Source: an uncultured Actinomycetes bacterium
Lineage (GTDB): Bacteria; Actinomycetota; Actinomycetes; Nanopelagicales; Nanopelagicaceae
Length of the DNA: 64,000 nt
NCBI GenBank assembly: GCA_903863015.1
Contig: CAIPAI010000044.1
Location: forward strand, 1-64,000
Direction: 5' to 3'
Part shown: positions 45,144 through 53,836 of the stretch, piece after piece
Layout: each line of letters opens with the position of its first letter
Position numbering within the stretch: position 1 is the first letter of the stretch
The notes under the pieces: model-generated
Seen by the model: only the letters and a program-made list of their open reading frames with translations
The model's database searches: none
Told to the model about the DNA's origin: nothing
Made by a program: the position numbers and the translations under genes

Positions 45144-45662
45144 TTATCGGCGGTACCCGTTGGCTCTTGGACAGACGTGACCACTGGGATCAAGCACGAT
45201 TCCGCAGAAGGGACATGGCGGCCGTCCTGCACCGACGACTGCTTGGGAACCGGTTGCAAATTCAAAAGCCGCGTCGATCGTGAGTTGCACTCGAAGTAGA
45301 TCGGGTCCGTCTTCATCTTCTTCTTCGATAAGGGTTTCACTATTTTCAGTGATTGCTTGCGCCTCGACAATCACAAGTTGCTCTTCACTATTGAAGGCGA
45401 GTCCGAGCACGCCGACGCGGAACTCCTCAACGAGAGGAAGGTCAAGTGCCGAAGCTCCTGCGCGTGCCTGCGGACTCGTTCGTCCCGCAATCATCTCTAA
45501 AATACGAGCGGCGAGCAGCGAGACTTGCTCCTTCTCTAAAGAAACGGCGAAGGATCTCCGTCCATCCTTAACTTGGAGGTAAAACGTGCGCTCTCCGGGT
45601 AGTCCTATGGCGCCAGCCATAAAGGACTCGGGCTTATCGAACTCGCTTATGACTCGAGCCAT
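45144..45662 (-). CDS. DUF3090 family protein
   Basis: The 172-residue protein begins MARVISEFDKPESFMAGAIG, the DUF3090 pattern, with GERTFYLQVKDG near residue 23 and a C-terminal CPFCGIVLDPSGHVCPRANG that has the spacing of a zinc ribbon. ATG 45662 is chosen over a longer frame because GGGAGG lies five bases upstream. It overlaps the end of the phosphoglycerate mutase gene by 29 bases. Function is unknown. M. tuberculosis Rv2134c is the counterpart. The linkage to SCO1664 suggests that the two proteins act together. Confidence 0.87.
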   Translation of the reverse strand: MARVISEFDKPESFMAGAIGLPGERTFYLQVKDGRRSFAVSLEKEQVSLLAARILEMIAGRTSPQARAGASALDLPLVEEFRVGVLGLAFNSEEQLVIVEAQAITENSETLIEEEDEDGPDLLRVQLTIDAAFEFATGSQAVVGAGRPPCPFCGIVLDPSGHVCPRANGYRR

Positions 45663-46326
45663 CGCCGCCTCCCACTGTCGTTGCGCTCTTTCGAACGCCA
45701 AGCAAACCTTCTAAACCATCTGCCCGCACGTTCTGAGAAATGACAAATCGAGAGTCGCCCTCTTGGCGCAAAATAGAAACTGAAGCAGGGTCCACAACAA
45801 TCCTCTGGAATGCGTCTAGGTGAAGACCTAAGGAGTGCGCAATGATCGCTTTGATGACGTCTCCGTGTGTAAAAACGGCAACGACGTTTCTGGATTTGCT
45901 CCTGGAGTGCTCGACAAATATATCTGTGATCGCTTGATTGACTCTGGCATTCATTTCCAGGAAAGACTCTCCTTGAGGAAATCTAACGAGCGACGGAGTG
46001 CCTTGGATTGACTTCCACTCCTTACGCTTTGCAAGCACTGACAATTTCTGCCCGCTCCATGAGCCGTAGTCCATTTCTATGAGATCTGAATTCTTTTCAA
46101 TGGAAAGTTTTGGGTGGGCGATTGCGATGAATCGAGCCGTCTCCATACATCTATCAAGAGGGCTAGAGATCAGACGAGTGACGGGAACGTTGGTAAGTGC
46201 TGCGGCAAGCCGCTTTGACTGCTCCTTGCCTTGGTCGTCAAGATGAACACCTTTTGCGCGACCGGCGAGCACTCCGGAGGCATTAGCCGAAGAGCGTGCG
46301 TGCCTGATCAGTAGGATCTCGGTCAT
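45634..46326 (-). CDS. histidine phosphatase / phosphoglycerate mutase-like protein
   Basis: This 230-residue protein has the catalytic motif LLIRHARSSANASGVLAGRA (about 5-24) with the RHA variant of RHG, the LISSPLDRCMETA segment and the second catalytic His in VAVFTHGDVIKAI. It is a broad-family phosphatase; the substrate is unknown. ATG 46326 overlaps the uppP stop as ATGA, so the 56-residue upstream extension of the frame is not real. In many Actinobacteria the same gene lies next to DUF3090 (Rv2135c). Confidence 0.85.
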   Translation of the reverse strand: MTEILLIRHARSSANASGVLAGRAKGVHLDDQGKEQSKRLAAALTNVPVTRLISSPLDRCMETARFIAIAHPKLSIEKNSDLIEMDYGSWSGQKLSVLAKRKEWKSIQGTPSLVRFPQGESFLEMNARVNQAITDIFVEHSRSKSRNVVAVFTHGDVIKAIIAHSLGLHLDAFQRIVVDPASVSILRQEGDSRFVISQNVRADGLEGLLGVRKSATTVGGGDGSSHKRVR

Positions 46327-47141
46327 CCGCTGATGGCTCCTGTACCTATTGCTGCCAATACAGCGAGGCCGACGAGCACGCGATAAATCATGAATCCGCG
46401 GAATGTGTGCGTGGTGAGGAATTTTAAGAGCCAGGCAATGACGAGATAGCCGACGCCAAAGGCAATGATCGTGGCTAGAAACGTAGGTCCCCAAGAAGGA
46501 GAGTCCGCTCCCCCAATTTTGCGCAACTCCAGACCACCCGAACCAAGCACGGCCGGAATCGCAAGCAAGAATGAATAGCGCGCGGCAGATACTCGCGAGT
46601 ACCCCAGCGCAAGGCCCGCAGCAATAGTTCCACCCGATCTAGAAACCCCCGGAATCAAAGCCAAGCTCTGCGCTAGACCAAACTTTATGGAATCAGAAAG
46701 AGTCAGGGAGGCGAGTTCGCGTGATCCCTTTGCTCGGCGGTCGATGAGCCCGATGATTACGGCAAAGAGAATGAGTGACGCCGCGATGATCTTCAAAGAT
46801 CGGAATTGATTTTCAATGGGATCTTTCAGTGCGATTCCCAAAATGGCGATCGGAAGCGAACCGATGATGATGAAGATCGCGAGCCGCCAATCATTTCCTT
46901 TACGATGCGCGCGTCCGGTGAGCCCTTTAAGAAAGGCTTTGATTATTTGAAGAATGTCTTTGCGGAAGTAGAGAAGGACTGCAATCTCGGTGCCGATTTG
47001 CGTGACAGCAGAAAACGCTGCGCCCGGATCAGACCATCCGAAGAGTGCTGCAGTGATGCGCATATGGGCGTTGGAAGAAATAGGCAGAAATTCAGTAAGT
47101 CCCTGAACTACTCCTAGAACGATTGACTCGAGAAAACTCAC
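46323..47141 (-). CDS. uppP: undecaprenyl-diphosphate phosphatase
   Basis: UppP (BacA) regenerates undecaprenyl phosphate, the lipid carrier of cell-wall synthesis. The 272-residue protein has about eight membrane helices and the two motifs VQGLTEFLPISSNAH (about 13-27) and LIPGVSRSGGTIAAG (about 162-176). It is coupled by four-base overlaps to the F420-dependent oxidoreductase before it and the histidine phosphatase after it. Confidence 0.94.
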   Translation of the reverse strand: MSFLESIVLGVVQGLTEFLPISSNAHMRITAALFGWSDPGAAFSAVTQIGTEIAVLLYFRKDILQIIKAFLKGLTGRAHRKGNDWRLAIFIIIGSLPIAILGIALKDPIENQFRSLKIIAASLILFAVIIGLIDRRAKGSRELASLTLSDSIKFGLAQSLALIPGVSRSGGTIAAGLALGYSRVSAARYSFLLAIPAVLGSGGLELRKIGGADSPSWGPTFLATIIAFGVGYLVIAWLLKFLTTHTFRGFMIYRVLVGLAVLAAIGTGAISG

Positions 47142-48196
47142 GATCCCACGCCCGCTTTATCGAATGCTTCTGCGCCCATGCGCAGCGCTTTGATGCGCGC
47201 TTCATTCGGTACCGAATCGGGAAGGGCTAAAGCCAGAGTTGTGACGCCCGCTGCAGCATGAGCTTGCATCTTTTCGGCCATGCGTTCAGGGCCACCCAAA
47301 AGCGAAGTTTGATCCAAGAAATCAAAAGGTAGCGCCATCATGGCTCCGTCATAATCTCGCGCTAGATATTTGTTCTGGACTTCTTCTGCCTCCTTCTCGT
47401 AACCCATGCGAACTACCAAATTGTTATAGAAGTTCTTGTCGCGACTACCCATGCCACCTACGTAAAGGGCTGCGTATGGGCGCACTAAATGCGCACACAT
47501 TTCTAAGTCGCGTCCAGGGACAATAGGCATGGTGGCAACGACGTCGAAACCCTCCATGGTCTTACCCACTTTGTCTCGGCCGGTCTGAATGTGTGAAATT
47601 TGCTCACCGGCAAAATCCGGCGCCAAAAAGACTGCAAGCCACCCATCGGTGAGTTCGCCGGCCAGTTCAAGATTTTTCGGACCCACCGCCGCTAAGAGAA
47701 TCGGGATCTCTTCCCTCACTGGATGGATGGTGAGGCGCAGCGCTTTGCCTGGGCCATCGGCCAGCGGCAAGGGGTAGTGGAGGCCTTCGTGTTTCACAAC
47801 CTTGCGCCCGAGGGCCAATCTCAGCACTTCTAGGTACTCCCGGGTTCGAGCAAGTGGTGCATCGAAGCGAACCCCATGCCACCCTTCGCTCACTTGTGGC
47901 CCAGAGACGCCGATGCCGAGGCGAAATCGCCCCCCAGAGAGCGCATCTATCGTCGCGGCGGTCATAGAGGTCATCGCAGGTGATCGAGCGGGAATCTGAA
48001 AAATAGCCGACCCCAGGCCGATGCGCTCCGTCTTGGCGCCGATCCACGAGAGGACAGTCGCGGCATCAGAGCCGTAGGCCTCCGCCGCCCAGACAGAATC
48101 AAACCCGAGACGCTCAGCTTCGAGGGCTAATTCGATATTGGCCGCGTTCGTGGCAGCCTCGCCTGACCAGTAGCCGAGATTTAGTGCGAGCTTCAT
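47138..48196 (-). CDS. F420-dependent oxidoreductase, Rv3520c family
   Basis: The 352-residue protein is a luciferase-like TIM-barrel enzyme. It begins MKLALNLGYWSGEAATNAAN and has RLGFDSVWAAEAYGSDAATV, GSAIFQIPARSPAMTSMTAAT and FRLGIGVSGPQVSEGWHGVRF, as in the Rv3520c-type F420 family. Its substrate is unknown; it implies that the cell makes or takes up coenzyme F420. Start ATG 48196 is close to a TAGGGA hexamer but the spacing is 5, so the promoter is uncertain. It is the first gene of the minus operon ending at SCO1664. Confidence 0.87.
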   Translation of the reverse strand: MKLALNLGYWSGEAATNAANIELALEAERLGFDSVWAAEAYGSDAATVLSWIGAKTERIGLGSAIFQIPARSPAMTSMTAATIDALSGGRFRLGIGVSGPQVSEGWHGVRFDAPLARTREYLEVLRLALGRKVVKHEGLHYPLPLADGPGKALRLTIHPVREEIPILLAAVGPKNLELAGELTDGWLAVFLAPDFAGEQISHIQTGRDKVGKTMEGFDVVATMPIVPGRDLEMCAHLVRPYAALYVGGMGSRDKNFYNNLVVRMGYEKEAEEVQNKYLARDYDGAMMALPFDFLDQTSLLGGPERMAEKMQAHAAAGVTTLALALPDSVPNEARIKALRMGAEAFDKAGVGS

Positions 48197-48241
48197 GACC
48201 CTCCCTAGCGTGGAAGATCAGATTACTGCCTCTTCGGGTAC

Positions 48242-48247
48242 TAAGGT
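48242..48247 (+). promoter_or_regulatory. -10 hexamer for leaderless aldo/keto reductase gene
   Basis: TAAGGT lies seven bases before ATG 48255. This supports the shorter start over the frame that opens at 48195 inside the divergent gene. Confidence 0.5.
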
Positions 48248-48254
48248 CGCGTAC

Positions 48255-49205
48255 ATGGAACTGCGCCGCCTGGGATCTACTGGACTACATCTTTCAAGGA
48301 TCGGTTTAGGAACTATGACCTGGGGCCGAGATACCGATGAGCACGAAGCGGCCGATCAGTTACGCGAGTTCGTAGATGCCGGTGGAAACTTCATTGATAC
48401 AGCCGCGCTCTATGGCAGCGGTGATAGCGAGAGAATCATCGGAGGTCTACTCGGAGCTCTCGTCAAGAGAGATGACATCGTGCTCGCCTCCAAAGGTGGT
48501 CTTTCGTTTGTAGATGGGGTTCGCATCGTCGATACCTCCAAACGCACAATTTTGCGTGAATTGGATCAATCACTACAACGACTTGGTACCGACCATCTCG
48601 ATATTTGGCAGTTGCATGCTTGGGACAACATCACTCCATTAGATGAGTCTCTGGCCGCCTTGGATGTCGCAGTGATTTCTGGGCGCGTTAGATATGCCGG
48701 CATATCAAACTTCTCAGGGTGGCAGACTGCACGCGCTTTCTCGATTCAAGAAAGCGCCGCACTGAAAGCCACTATCTCTTCAACACAGAATGAGTACTCG
48801 CTGCTTTCAAGAGGTGTCGAGCGCGAGGTACTCCCTTGCGCGAATGAGTTAGGGATGGGTTTCCTTGCATGGAGCCCGCTCGGACGTGGCGTTCTCACTG
48901 GCAAGTACCGCAGCGGATTGCCCATCGATTCTCGCGGTGCAAGTCCCCATTTCGCAGGTTTCGTGGAGCCGTATCTTGACCAGCGATCACGAAGCATTGT
49001 TGACGCAGTGGCTGCGGCCTCTGACGGGTTAGGCATCGCACCTCTCGAAGTGGCACTGGCGTGGGTGCGCGACGCCCCCGGCGTTACCTCTGCAATCGTG
49101 GGTGCGCGAACTGCGGCGCAGTTGCGCGGAGTGCTCCTTGCCGAAGGTGTGGCGTTGCCGTCGGTAGTTCGCGAAGCTCTCAATGAAGTCTCGGAAGCAA
49201 GTTAA
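48255..49205 (+). CDS. aldo/keto reductase
   Basis: The 316-residue protein reduces carbonyl compounds with NADPH. The catalytic tetrad is visible: Asp and Tyr in FIDTAALYGSGDSERIIG (about 48-65), Lys in IVLASKGGL and His in DIWQLHAWD. It starts MELRRLGSTGLHLSRIGLGT at ATG 48255; the frame from 48195 would overlap the F420 oxidoreductase start. Substrate is not predictable. Counterparts beside the mshC/uppP region occur in other Actinobacteria. Confidence 0.88.
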   Translation: MELRRLGSTGLHLSRIGLGTMTWGRDTDEHEAADQLREFVDAGGNFIDTAALYGSGDSERIIGGLLGALVKRDDIVLASKGGLSFVDGVRIVDTSKRTILRELDQSLQRLGTDHLDIWQLHAWDNITPLDESLAALDVAVISGRVRYAGISNFSGWQTARAFSIQESAALKATISSTQNEYSLLSRGVEREVLPCANELGMGFLAWSPLGRGVLTGKYRSGLPIDSRGASPHFAGFVEPYLDQRSRSIVDAVAAASDGLGIAPLEVALAWVRDAPGVTSAIVGARTAAQLRGVLLAEGVALPSVVREALNEVSEAS

Positions 49206-49209
49206 AGCC

Positions 49210-49413
49210 GTGGCAAAGCAGCAGAGCGTTCTGGAGTATCGAACGATCACAGTTCCTAAAGATTTTCCCCGCAGCGCTGTGAAATCAATGCTCGTCGAAG
49301 AGGCCGAGTTGCATCATTGGACGTTGGATAAAGTGCAGATACGACACGACGGGAAACGCATCATTACTCTTCGTCGTCGCATCATTCGTGCGATACGAAT
49401 TGATTTTGGTTAG
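49210..49413 (+). CDS. small DUF5703 family protein
   Basis: This small basic protein (67 residues from GTG 49210; 76 if ATG 49183 is used) reads SVLEYRTITVPKDFPRSAVK, then HHWTLDKVQIRHDGKRIITLRRRI. That pattern fits the DUF5703 family of small actinobacterial proteins with alternating strands and a basic end. GTG 49210 avoids a 23-base overlap with the reductase, but neither start has a good ribosome-binding site. Its stop overlaps the convergent peptidase stop by four bases. Function unknown. Confidence 0.7.
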   Translation: MAKQQSVLEYRTITVPKDFPRSAVKSMLVEEAELHHWTLDKVQIRHDGKRIITLRRRIIRAIRIDFG

Positions 49414-50705
49414 ACGTTTCTTAAGAAATGATCCAACACGCGCGCGCCGAATTTGAGGCTCTCCACAGGTACTCGCTCATCGATTCCATGAAAGAGTGCG
49501 GTGAAATCGAGGTCGGCCGGCAATTTGAGCGGAGAAAAGCCGTAACCCTTGATGCCTAACTGAGAGAGCGCCTTATTGTCTGTGCCGCCGCTTAAGGTGT
49601 ACGGAACGGGAATACCTTCAGGATCCTCTGCGAGTATGGAGTTCACCATATTTTCCACCATTGCACCTTCGAAGGCCGCCTCGAGTGCGATATCTGACGT
49701 GATGGTTTCTACGCGCACTTTCTCACCAGCAAGAGTGCGAATCGTTTCGTTAAGTTCATCTTCAAACCCTGGAAGGAAGCGACCATCGATCACCGCGCTT
49801 GCCGATTGCGGAATGACGTTCTCTTTATAGCCAGCGTTGAGGCGCGTGGGATTGGCCGTATTGCGCAGAGTGGCGCCTACTAAGCGAGCCACTGGTCCTA
49901 GCCGCGCCACGAGTGGCTCGGGATCGTTGGGGTCGTACTCAACTCCTAAGACCTCTGCTACGCGCTCAAGTAGTTCGTCAACGGATTTTGTTCGGCGAAG
50001 TGGCCATTCATAATTTCCAATGCGGGCAACTGCTTCGGCAACCGCAGTGACGGCGTTATCTGGATGCACCATCGACCCGTGCCCAGCACGTCCTTCAGCA
50101 ACGAGTCGCATCCAATGGATGCCTTTTTGTGCGGTCTCGATGAGATAAAGACGCGCCTTGTTTTCTAAGGTGATGGAGAATCCACCCACTTCGGAGATCG
50201 CCTCATTGCAGCCTGCAAAAACATCAGGGCGGTTCTCGACCATCCATCGTGATCCGTAAGTACCGCCTGCCTCTTCGTCAGCGAAGAAGACCAAGGCAAT
50301 GTCACGTGGCGGTTGATACCCGGTGCGTGCCCAACTGCGCACGGTCGCGAGCATCATGGCGTCCATATCCTTCATATCGACCGCCCCACGGCCCCAGATA
50401 GCGCCGTCTTGAATGGCGCCCGAGAAGGGATCGATAGACCAATCCTTTGCGTCTGCCGGAACCACATCGATATGCCCGTGGAGCACCAGCCCTGGACGGT
50501 CACTCGCGCCCTTGATCCGAGCAGCGACGTTGGTCCGACCTGGGGCCGATTCGATCAGCTCGGCTTCAATGCCGACCTCAGCAAGATTGGCTTGAATATA
50601 AAGGGCAACATCGCGCTCATCTCCCCGATCACCGAAGTTCTCAGAAGGGATTCTGATCAGATCTTGCAGAATCGCGACGCTCTCGTTCTCCATGGTCTCT
50701 TCCAT
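49410..50705 (-). CDS. M20-family metallopeptidase
   Basis: The 431-residue protein belongs to the M20/ArgE/DapE zinc hydrolases. Metal ligands are visible in LVLHGHIDVVPADAKDW (about 73-89), WGRGAVDMKDMDAM (about 108-121) and FFADEEAGGTYGSRW (about 145-159), and a dimerisation domain is inserted in the middle. M. tuberculosis Rv2141c is similar. The true substrate, a dipeptide or N-acyl amino acid, is not known. ATG 50705 and ATG 50693 are both possible starts. Confidence 0.9.
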   Translation of the reverse strand: MEETMENESVAILQDLIRIPSENFGDRGDERDVALYIQANLAEVGIEAELIESAPGRTNVAARIKGASDRPGLVLHGHIDVVPADAKDWSIDPFSGAIQDGAIWGRGAVDMKDMDAMMLATVRSWARTGYQPPRDIALVFFADEEAGGTYGSRWMVENRPDVFAGCNEAISEVGGFSITLENKARLYLIETAQKGIHWMRLVAEGRAGHGSMVHPDNAVTAVAEAVARIGNYEWPLRRTKSVDELLERVAEVLGVEYDPNDPEPLVARLGPVARLVGATLRNTANPTRLNAGYKENVIPQSASAVIDGRFLPGFEDELNETIRTLAGEKVRVETITSDIALEAAFEGAMVENMVNSILAEDPEGIPVPYTLSGGTDNKALSQLGIKGYGFSPLKLPADLDFTALFHGIDERVPVESLKFGARVLDHFLRNV

Positions 50706-50811
50706 GGCTACATCATGGCGTATTCGAAAGGCCCAGGGGGCCTGCCAGGACGGAAAAGCCGACGAATTGGGTTGGAGTCCCTGAACTTGGTACTCTCGCC
50801 CTTCACACCCT

Positions 50812-50895
50812 GTCCGGGTGGCGGAATAGGCAGACGCGCTAGCTTGAGGTGCTAGTGCCCGAAAGGGCTTAGGGGTTCAAGTCCCCTCTCGGACA
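50812..50895 (+). tRNA. tRNA-Leu (anticodon GAG)
   Basis: The 84-base sequence is a class II tRNA. The acceptor stem pairs GTCCGGG (50812-50818) with CTCGGAC (50888-50894), and discriminator A is at 50895. The anticodon stem CTAGC/GCTAG encloses TTGAGGT, anticodon GAG (Leu). It has a long variable arm (GCCCGAAAGGGC) and the T arm GGTTCAAGTCC. CCA is not encoded. A -10 candidate TACTCT lies at 50791-50796. Nothing else is seen in the rest of the 50706-50930 gap. Confidence 0.96.
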
Positions 50896-50930
50896 CAAGT
50901 AAGTGCCATTGAATGATCCAACTGGATGCT

Positions 50931-51422
50931 TTAGATCCGGTTGAGCGCCCCGGTAGCAACATCGAAAATCGCTCCGGCCACCTCGATATTCGACGCTAAG
51001 AGTGGGAACGACCTAATGCGGTCGAGATCGACTTCGAGGGCCTTAAGCGGGTCGCGGACCGTACGAATCTCAACAGAACGCGTATCCACTCCAGATTTCT
51101 CAAAGATGGCCGCATGTATCTCTGACTCCGTGCCACTGGCCATTCGGCAGTCTGTATGAGGCATCACCAAGATTCGAGAGACGTTGAGTAAGTGGGTGGC
51201 GAGCACGAGCGTTCGCAGAACGTCTTCCGTGACGCGTGCTCCCGCATTACGAATAATTTTGGCGTCGCCAGGTTGCATACCCATGATCGCTAATGGAGCT
51301 ATGCGCGAATCGATGCATGTGACGATTGCTAGACCACGTGCGGCTTGGCCCGTGAGTGCACTTGATTGAAATTCTTTAACGTATTGCGCGTTTGCAGAGA
51401 AGATATCTTCGAAGCCCTTCAC
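50931..51422 (-). CDS. beta-class carbonic anhydrase
   Basis: Carbonic anhydrase interconverts carbon dioxide and bicarbonate. The 163-residue protein has the beta-class zinc ligands: CIDSRI (Cys about 36 with the Asp-Arg pair) and MPHTDCRM (His and Cys about 89-92). It is short, as in Rv1284-like enzymes. It begins at GTG 51422, overlapping the tdk stop as GTGA, so the two genes are co-expressed. No signal peptide is seen. Confidence 0.92.
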   Translation of the reverse strand: MKGFEDIFSANAQYVKEFQSSALTGQAARGLAIVTCIDSRIAPLAIMGMQPGDAKIIRNAGARVTEDVLRTLVLATHLLNVSRILVMPHTDCRMASGTESEIHAAIFEKSGVDTRSVEIRTVRDPLKALEVDLDRIRSFPLLASNIEVAGAIFDVATGALNRI

Positions 51423-52042
51423 TTGATCTCCTTCATCTCTTTTGCAACTGCGTAAGTGATCTGGCGCATGTGGTGACGTCGACAGAGAACCTCGTAACCA
51501 ACAACAGTGTCGGAGTCGGTATCCCCCACAAACACTTGCTCGCCTTCAGTGACCATAGTGCCGCCGAAAGTCCGGGCGTTGTGAGTGGCACGTCCGCCAC
51601 ACCAACAGAGAGCTTCGACTTGAAGCGTGTTGACACGATCAGCCAACTCAACCAGACGTGCTGAACCGGGAAACAACTTCGTACGGAAGTCGGCGAGAAT
51701 GCCAAATGCATAGACGTCGATACCTAAACCGTCCACAATCATGGCGAGCTGTTCTATATGTTCGGGTGAGTAGAACTGAGCCTCATCGCAAATCACGTAC
51801 TCAACTCGAGTTCCTTCGGAAACCAGATCTCGAACATAGGAGTGAAGATTGAGTTCCGTACTCACTTCGACTGCAGGTTTCTGGAGACCAAGCCGAGAGG
51901 AAAGGATCCCAGCCCCAGCTCGATCATTACTTGTAAAAATGACTCCGGTTCGACCGCGGGATTCATGGTTATGGGCAGTCTGGAGGGCCAGCGTTGATTT
52001 TCCGGCATCCATGGTGCCGCAGTAGTAGATGAGTTCAGCCAT
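51419..52042 (-). CDS. tdk: thymidine kinase
   Basis: Tdk phosphorylates thymidine for salvage. The protein of 207 residues (210 if ATG 52051 is used) has the P-loop YYCGTMDAGKSTLALQ, DEAQFYSP (about 85-92) and a zinc-binding set, CWCGGRATHNARTFGG plus a later CRRHH. It is the type II, tetrameric bacterial form. ATG 52042 gives the family N-terminus MAELIYYCG. It is coupled to carbonic anhydrase. Curiously many slow-growing Actinobacteria lack tdk, so salvage is retained here. Confidence 0.93.
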   Translation of the reverse strand: MAELIYYCGTMDAGKSTLALQTAHNHESRGRTGVIFTSNDRAGAGILSSRLGLQKPAVEVSTELNLHSYVRDLVSEGTRVEYVICDEAQFYSPEHIEQLAMIVDGLGIDVYAFGILADFRTKLFPGSARLVELADRVNTLQVEALCWCGGRATHNARTFGGTMVTEGEQVFVGDTDSDTVVGYEVLCRRHHMRQITYAVAKEMKEIK

Positions 52043-52145
52043 GAGGGACATCCTGCCACGAGATTCCAGGATTCAGGTTCACAACAATGTGGTGAACGGA
52101 GTTCGCGTGCCATAAGGTCTTAACAGTCAACCGTTGGAGGATTTC

Positions 52146-53189
52146 ATGGCTCAAGTACGTGCCTACGCCGCGCTGTCTGCGGGAGCACCTTTAGTTCCGT
52201 TCACGTTTGATCGACGTGAACCGGGCGCTTTCGACGTGGAGATCGCGATCTCGCACGCTGGCATTTGTCATTCAGACATTCACCAAGCACGTGAAGAGTG
52301 GGGTCCCGCGATATTCCCGATGGTCCCCGGTCACGAAATTGTAGGTCGCGTCACGCGCGTGGGATCTGAGGTTTCCAAATTCAAGGTCGGCGATCTTGCA
52401 GGCGTTGGTGTCTTTGTTGATTCCTGTCGCAAATGCGAGAATTGCATGGCCGGTATCGAGCAGTACTGCACCGGCGGAATGACGGGTACATATAACACCT
52501 ATGAAAAAGATGGCACCACAATCGTTCAGGGTGGCTATTCAAGCGCGATCGTCATTCACGAGCACTACGCGATGCATATTCCCGAGTCGTTAAATATCGA
52601 GGGAGTAGCGCCGCTTCTTTGCGCGGGAATCACCCTCTACTCCCCACTTCGCCATTGGAATGCAGGTCCGGGTAAGCAAGTTGCAATTATCGGTCTTGGC
52701 GGCCTTGGTCATATGGGTTTGAAATTCGCTCACGCCATGGGTGCTGAAGTCACGGTCCTTTCTCACTCAGCCTCCAAGGAGAAGGACGCACGGGCGATGG
52801 GAGCCGATCATTTCGTGGACACCAGTGATAAATCCTTCAAAAAGACTCTAAGTAAGAAATTCGATCTCATTCTTAATACCGTTTCAGCAGAGCTCGATAT
52901 CAACACATATTTGAGCTTGCTTCGTTTGCACGGCACTTTGGTAGTGATTGGCCTTCCAGGGAAGCCCTACTCGGTTGAAGCCGGCTCCTTGCTTACTCAG
53001 CGCAGAAGCCTTGCGGGTTCAATGATCGGTGGCATCGCCGAGATGGAAGAGATGTTGGAATTCTGCGCAAAGCATCAGATCACTAGCGAGGTCGAGATGA
53101 TTAACGCTGATCAGATAAACGCTGCATACGATCGGGCAGTTGCCAGTGATGTGCGATATAGATTCGTCATCGACACCGCGACCCTGTAA
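52146..53189 (+). CDS. zinc-dependent NAD(P) alcohol dehydrogenase
   Basis: The 347-residue protein is a medium-chain zinc dehydrogenase of the YahK/cinnamyl-alcohol type. Catalytic zinc ligands fall in HAGICHSDIHQAR and PMVPGHEIVGRV, the structural zinc cysteines in SCRKCENCMAGIEQYC, and the NAD(P) motif is IIGLGGLGHMGLKFAHAMG (about 182-200). ATG 52146 has GGAGGA five bases upstream; the frame opening at TTG 52134 is not used. A TAAGGT hexamer near 52112 may be its -10. Likely substrates are aldehydes or alcohols. Confidence 0.9.
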   Translation: MAQVRAYAALSAGAPLVPFTFDRREPGAFDVEIAISHAGICHSDIHQAREEWGPAIFPMVPGHEIVGRVTRVGSEVSKFKVGDLAGVGVFVDSCRKCENCMAGIEQYCTGGMTGTYNTYEKDGTTIVQGGYSSAIVIHEHYAMHIPESLNIEGVAPLLCAGITLYSPLRHWNAGPGKQVAIIGLGGLGHMGLKFAHAMGAEVTVLSHSASKEKDARAMGADHFVDTSDKSFKKTLSKKFDLILNTVSAELDINTYLSLLRLHGTLVVIGLPGKPYSVEAGSLLTQRRSLAGSMIGGIAEMEEMLEFCAKHQITSEVEMINADQINAAYDRAVASDVRYRFVIDTATL

Positions 53190-53215
53190 TTGGCGGCCCT
53201 ACATAGGCGCTCCGG

Positions 53216-53836
53216 TCACTGAGGTTCTTTAAGCAATTCTGTGGCTCGCCAGCAATACCACGCTACGACGCTTCGGTAAGGTCGAAACGGATCACCTAAT
53301 GGTTCTAAAGCCTTCGCGTCCAGCATGGGCTCGCCCTTGATGAGCGACCATCCGCGGCGAACTCCGAGGTCTCCGCTAGGCCACACATCGAGTCTTGCCA
53401 GAGAGAACATCAGAAACATTTCTACGGTCCAGCGACCGATCCCCCAAACTTGTGTAAGCGCCGCAGTGATTTCATGATCTGGCATACGTTCAAATTCCTC
53501 GACTGGAATCCGCCCCGAGATGATTGCCTCAGAGAGCTCAGTAGCAGTTCGAGCCTTGGCGCCAGAGAGTCCTGCTCCTCGAAGGTCCTCATGAGAAAGT
53601 GCAAGTACTTTCATTGGAGAGAAATCATCATCTATCAAGAGCTTCAATTTGTTCGTAATGGAGTCGGCGGCTTTCGTGGAGATTTGCTGCGATACCACTG
53701 CCTTCATGAGCGTTTCGAAATGATTTCTGTAAGGAGGATCTCCCGCGCCTAACTCGCAAGGAGGCGAGATTCTCATGAACTTACCGAGTTCATTATCAAT
53801 CTTCGGAAGATCTTTGAGCGCCTTAGCTAGCGTCAC
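53216..53836 (-). CDS. HhH-GPD DNA glycosylase (AlkA-like)
   Basis: The 206-residue protein resembles 3-methyladenine DNA glycosylase II. It has the helix-hairpin-helix TQVWGIGRWTVEMFLMFSL (about 132-150) followed by DVWPSGDLGVRRG, in which the Asp before LGVRRG is the catalytic residue, plus VVSQQISTKAADSI near residue 48. It begins at GTG 53836, overlapping the preceding stop as GTGA. It shares an operon with uracil-DNA glycosylase, which fits a base-excision-repair unit. Confidence 0.88.
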   Translation of the reverse strand: MTLAKALKDLPKIDNELGKFMRISPPCELGAGDPPYRNHFETLMKAVVSQQISTKAADSITNKLKLLIDDDFSPMKVLALSHEDLRGAGLSGAKARTATELSEAIISGRIPVEEFERMPDHEITAALTQVWGIGRWTVEMFLMFSLARLDVWPSGDLGVRRGWSLIKGEPMLDAKALEPLGDPFRPYRSVVAWYCWRATELLKEPQ

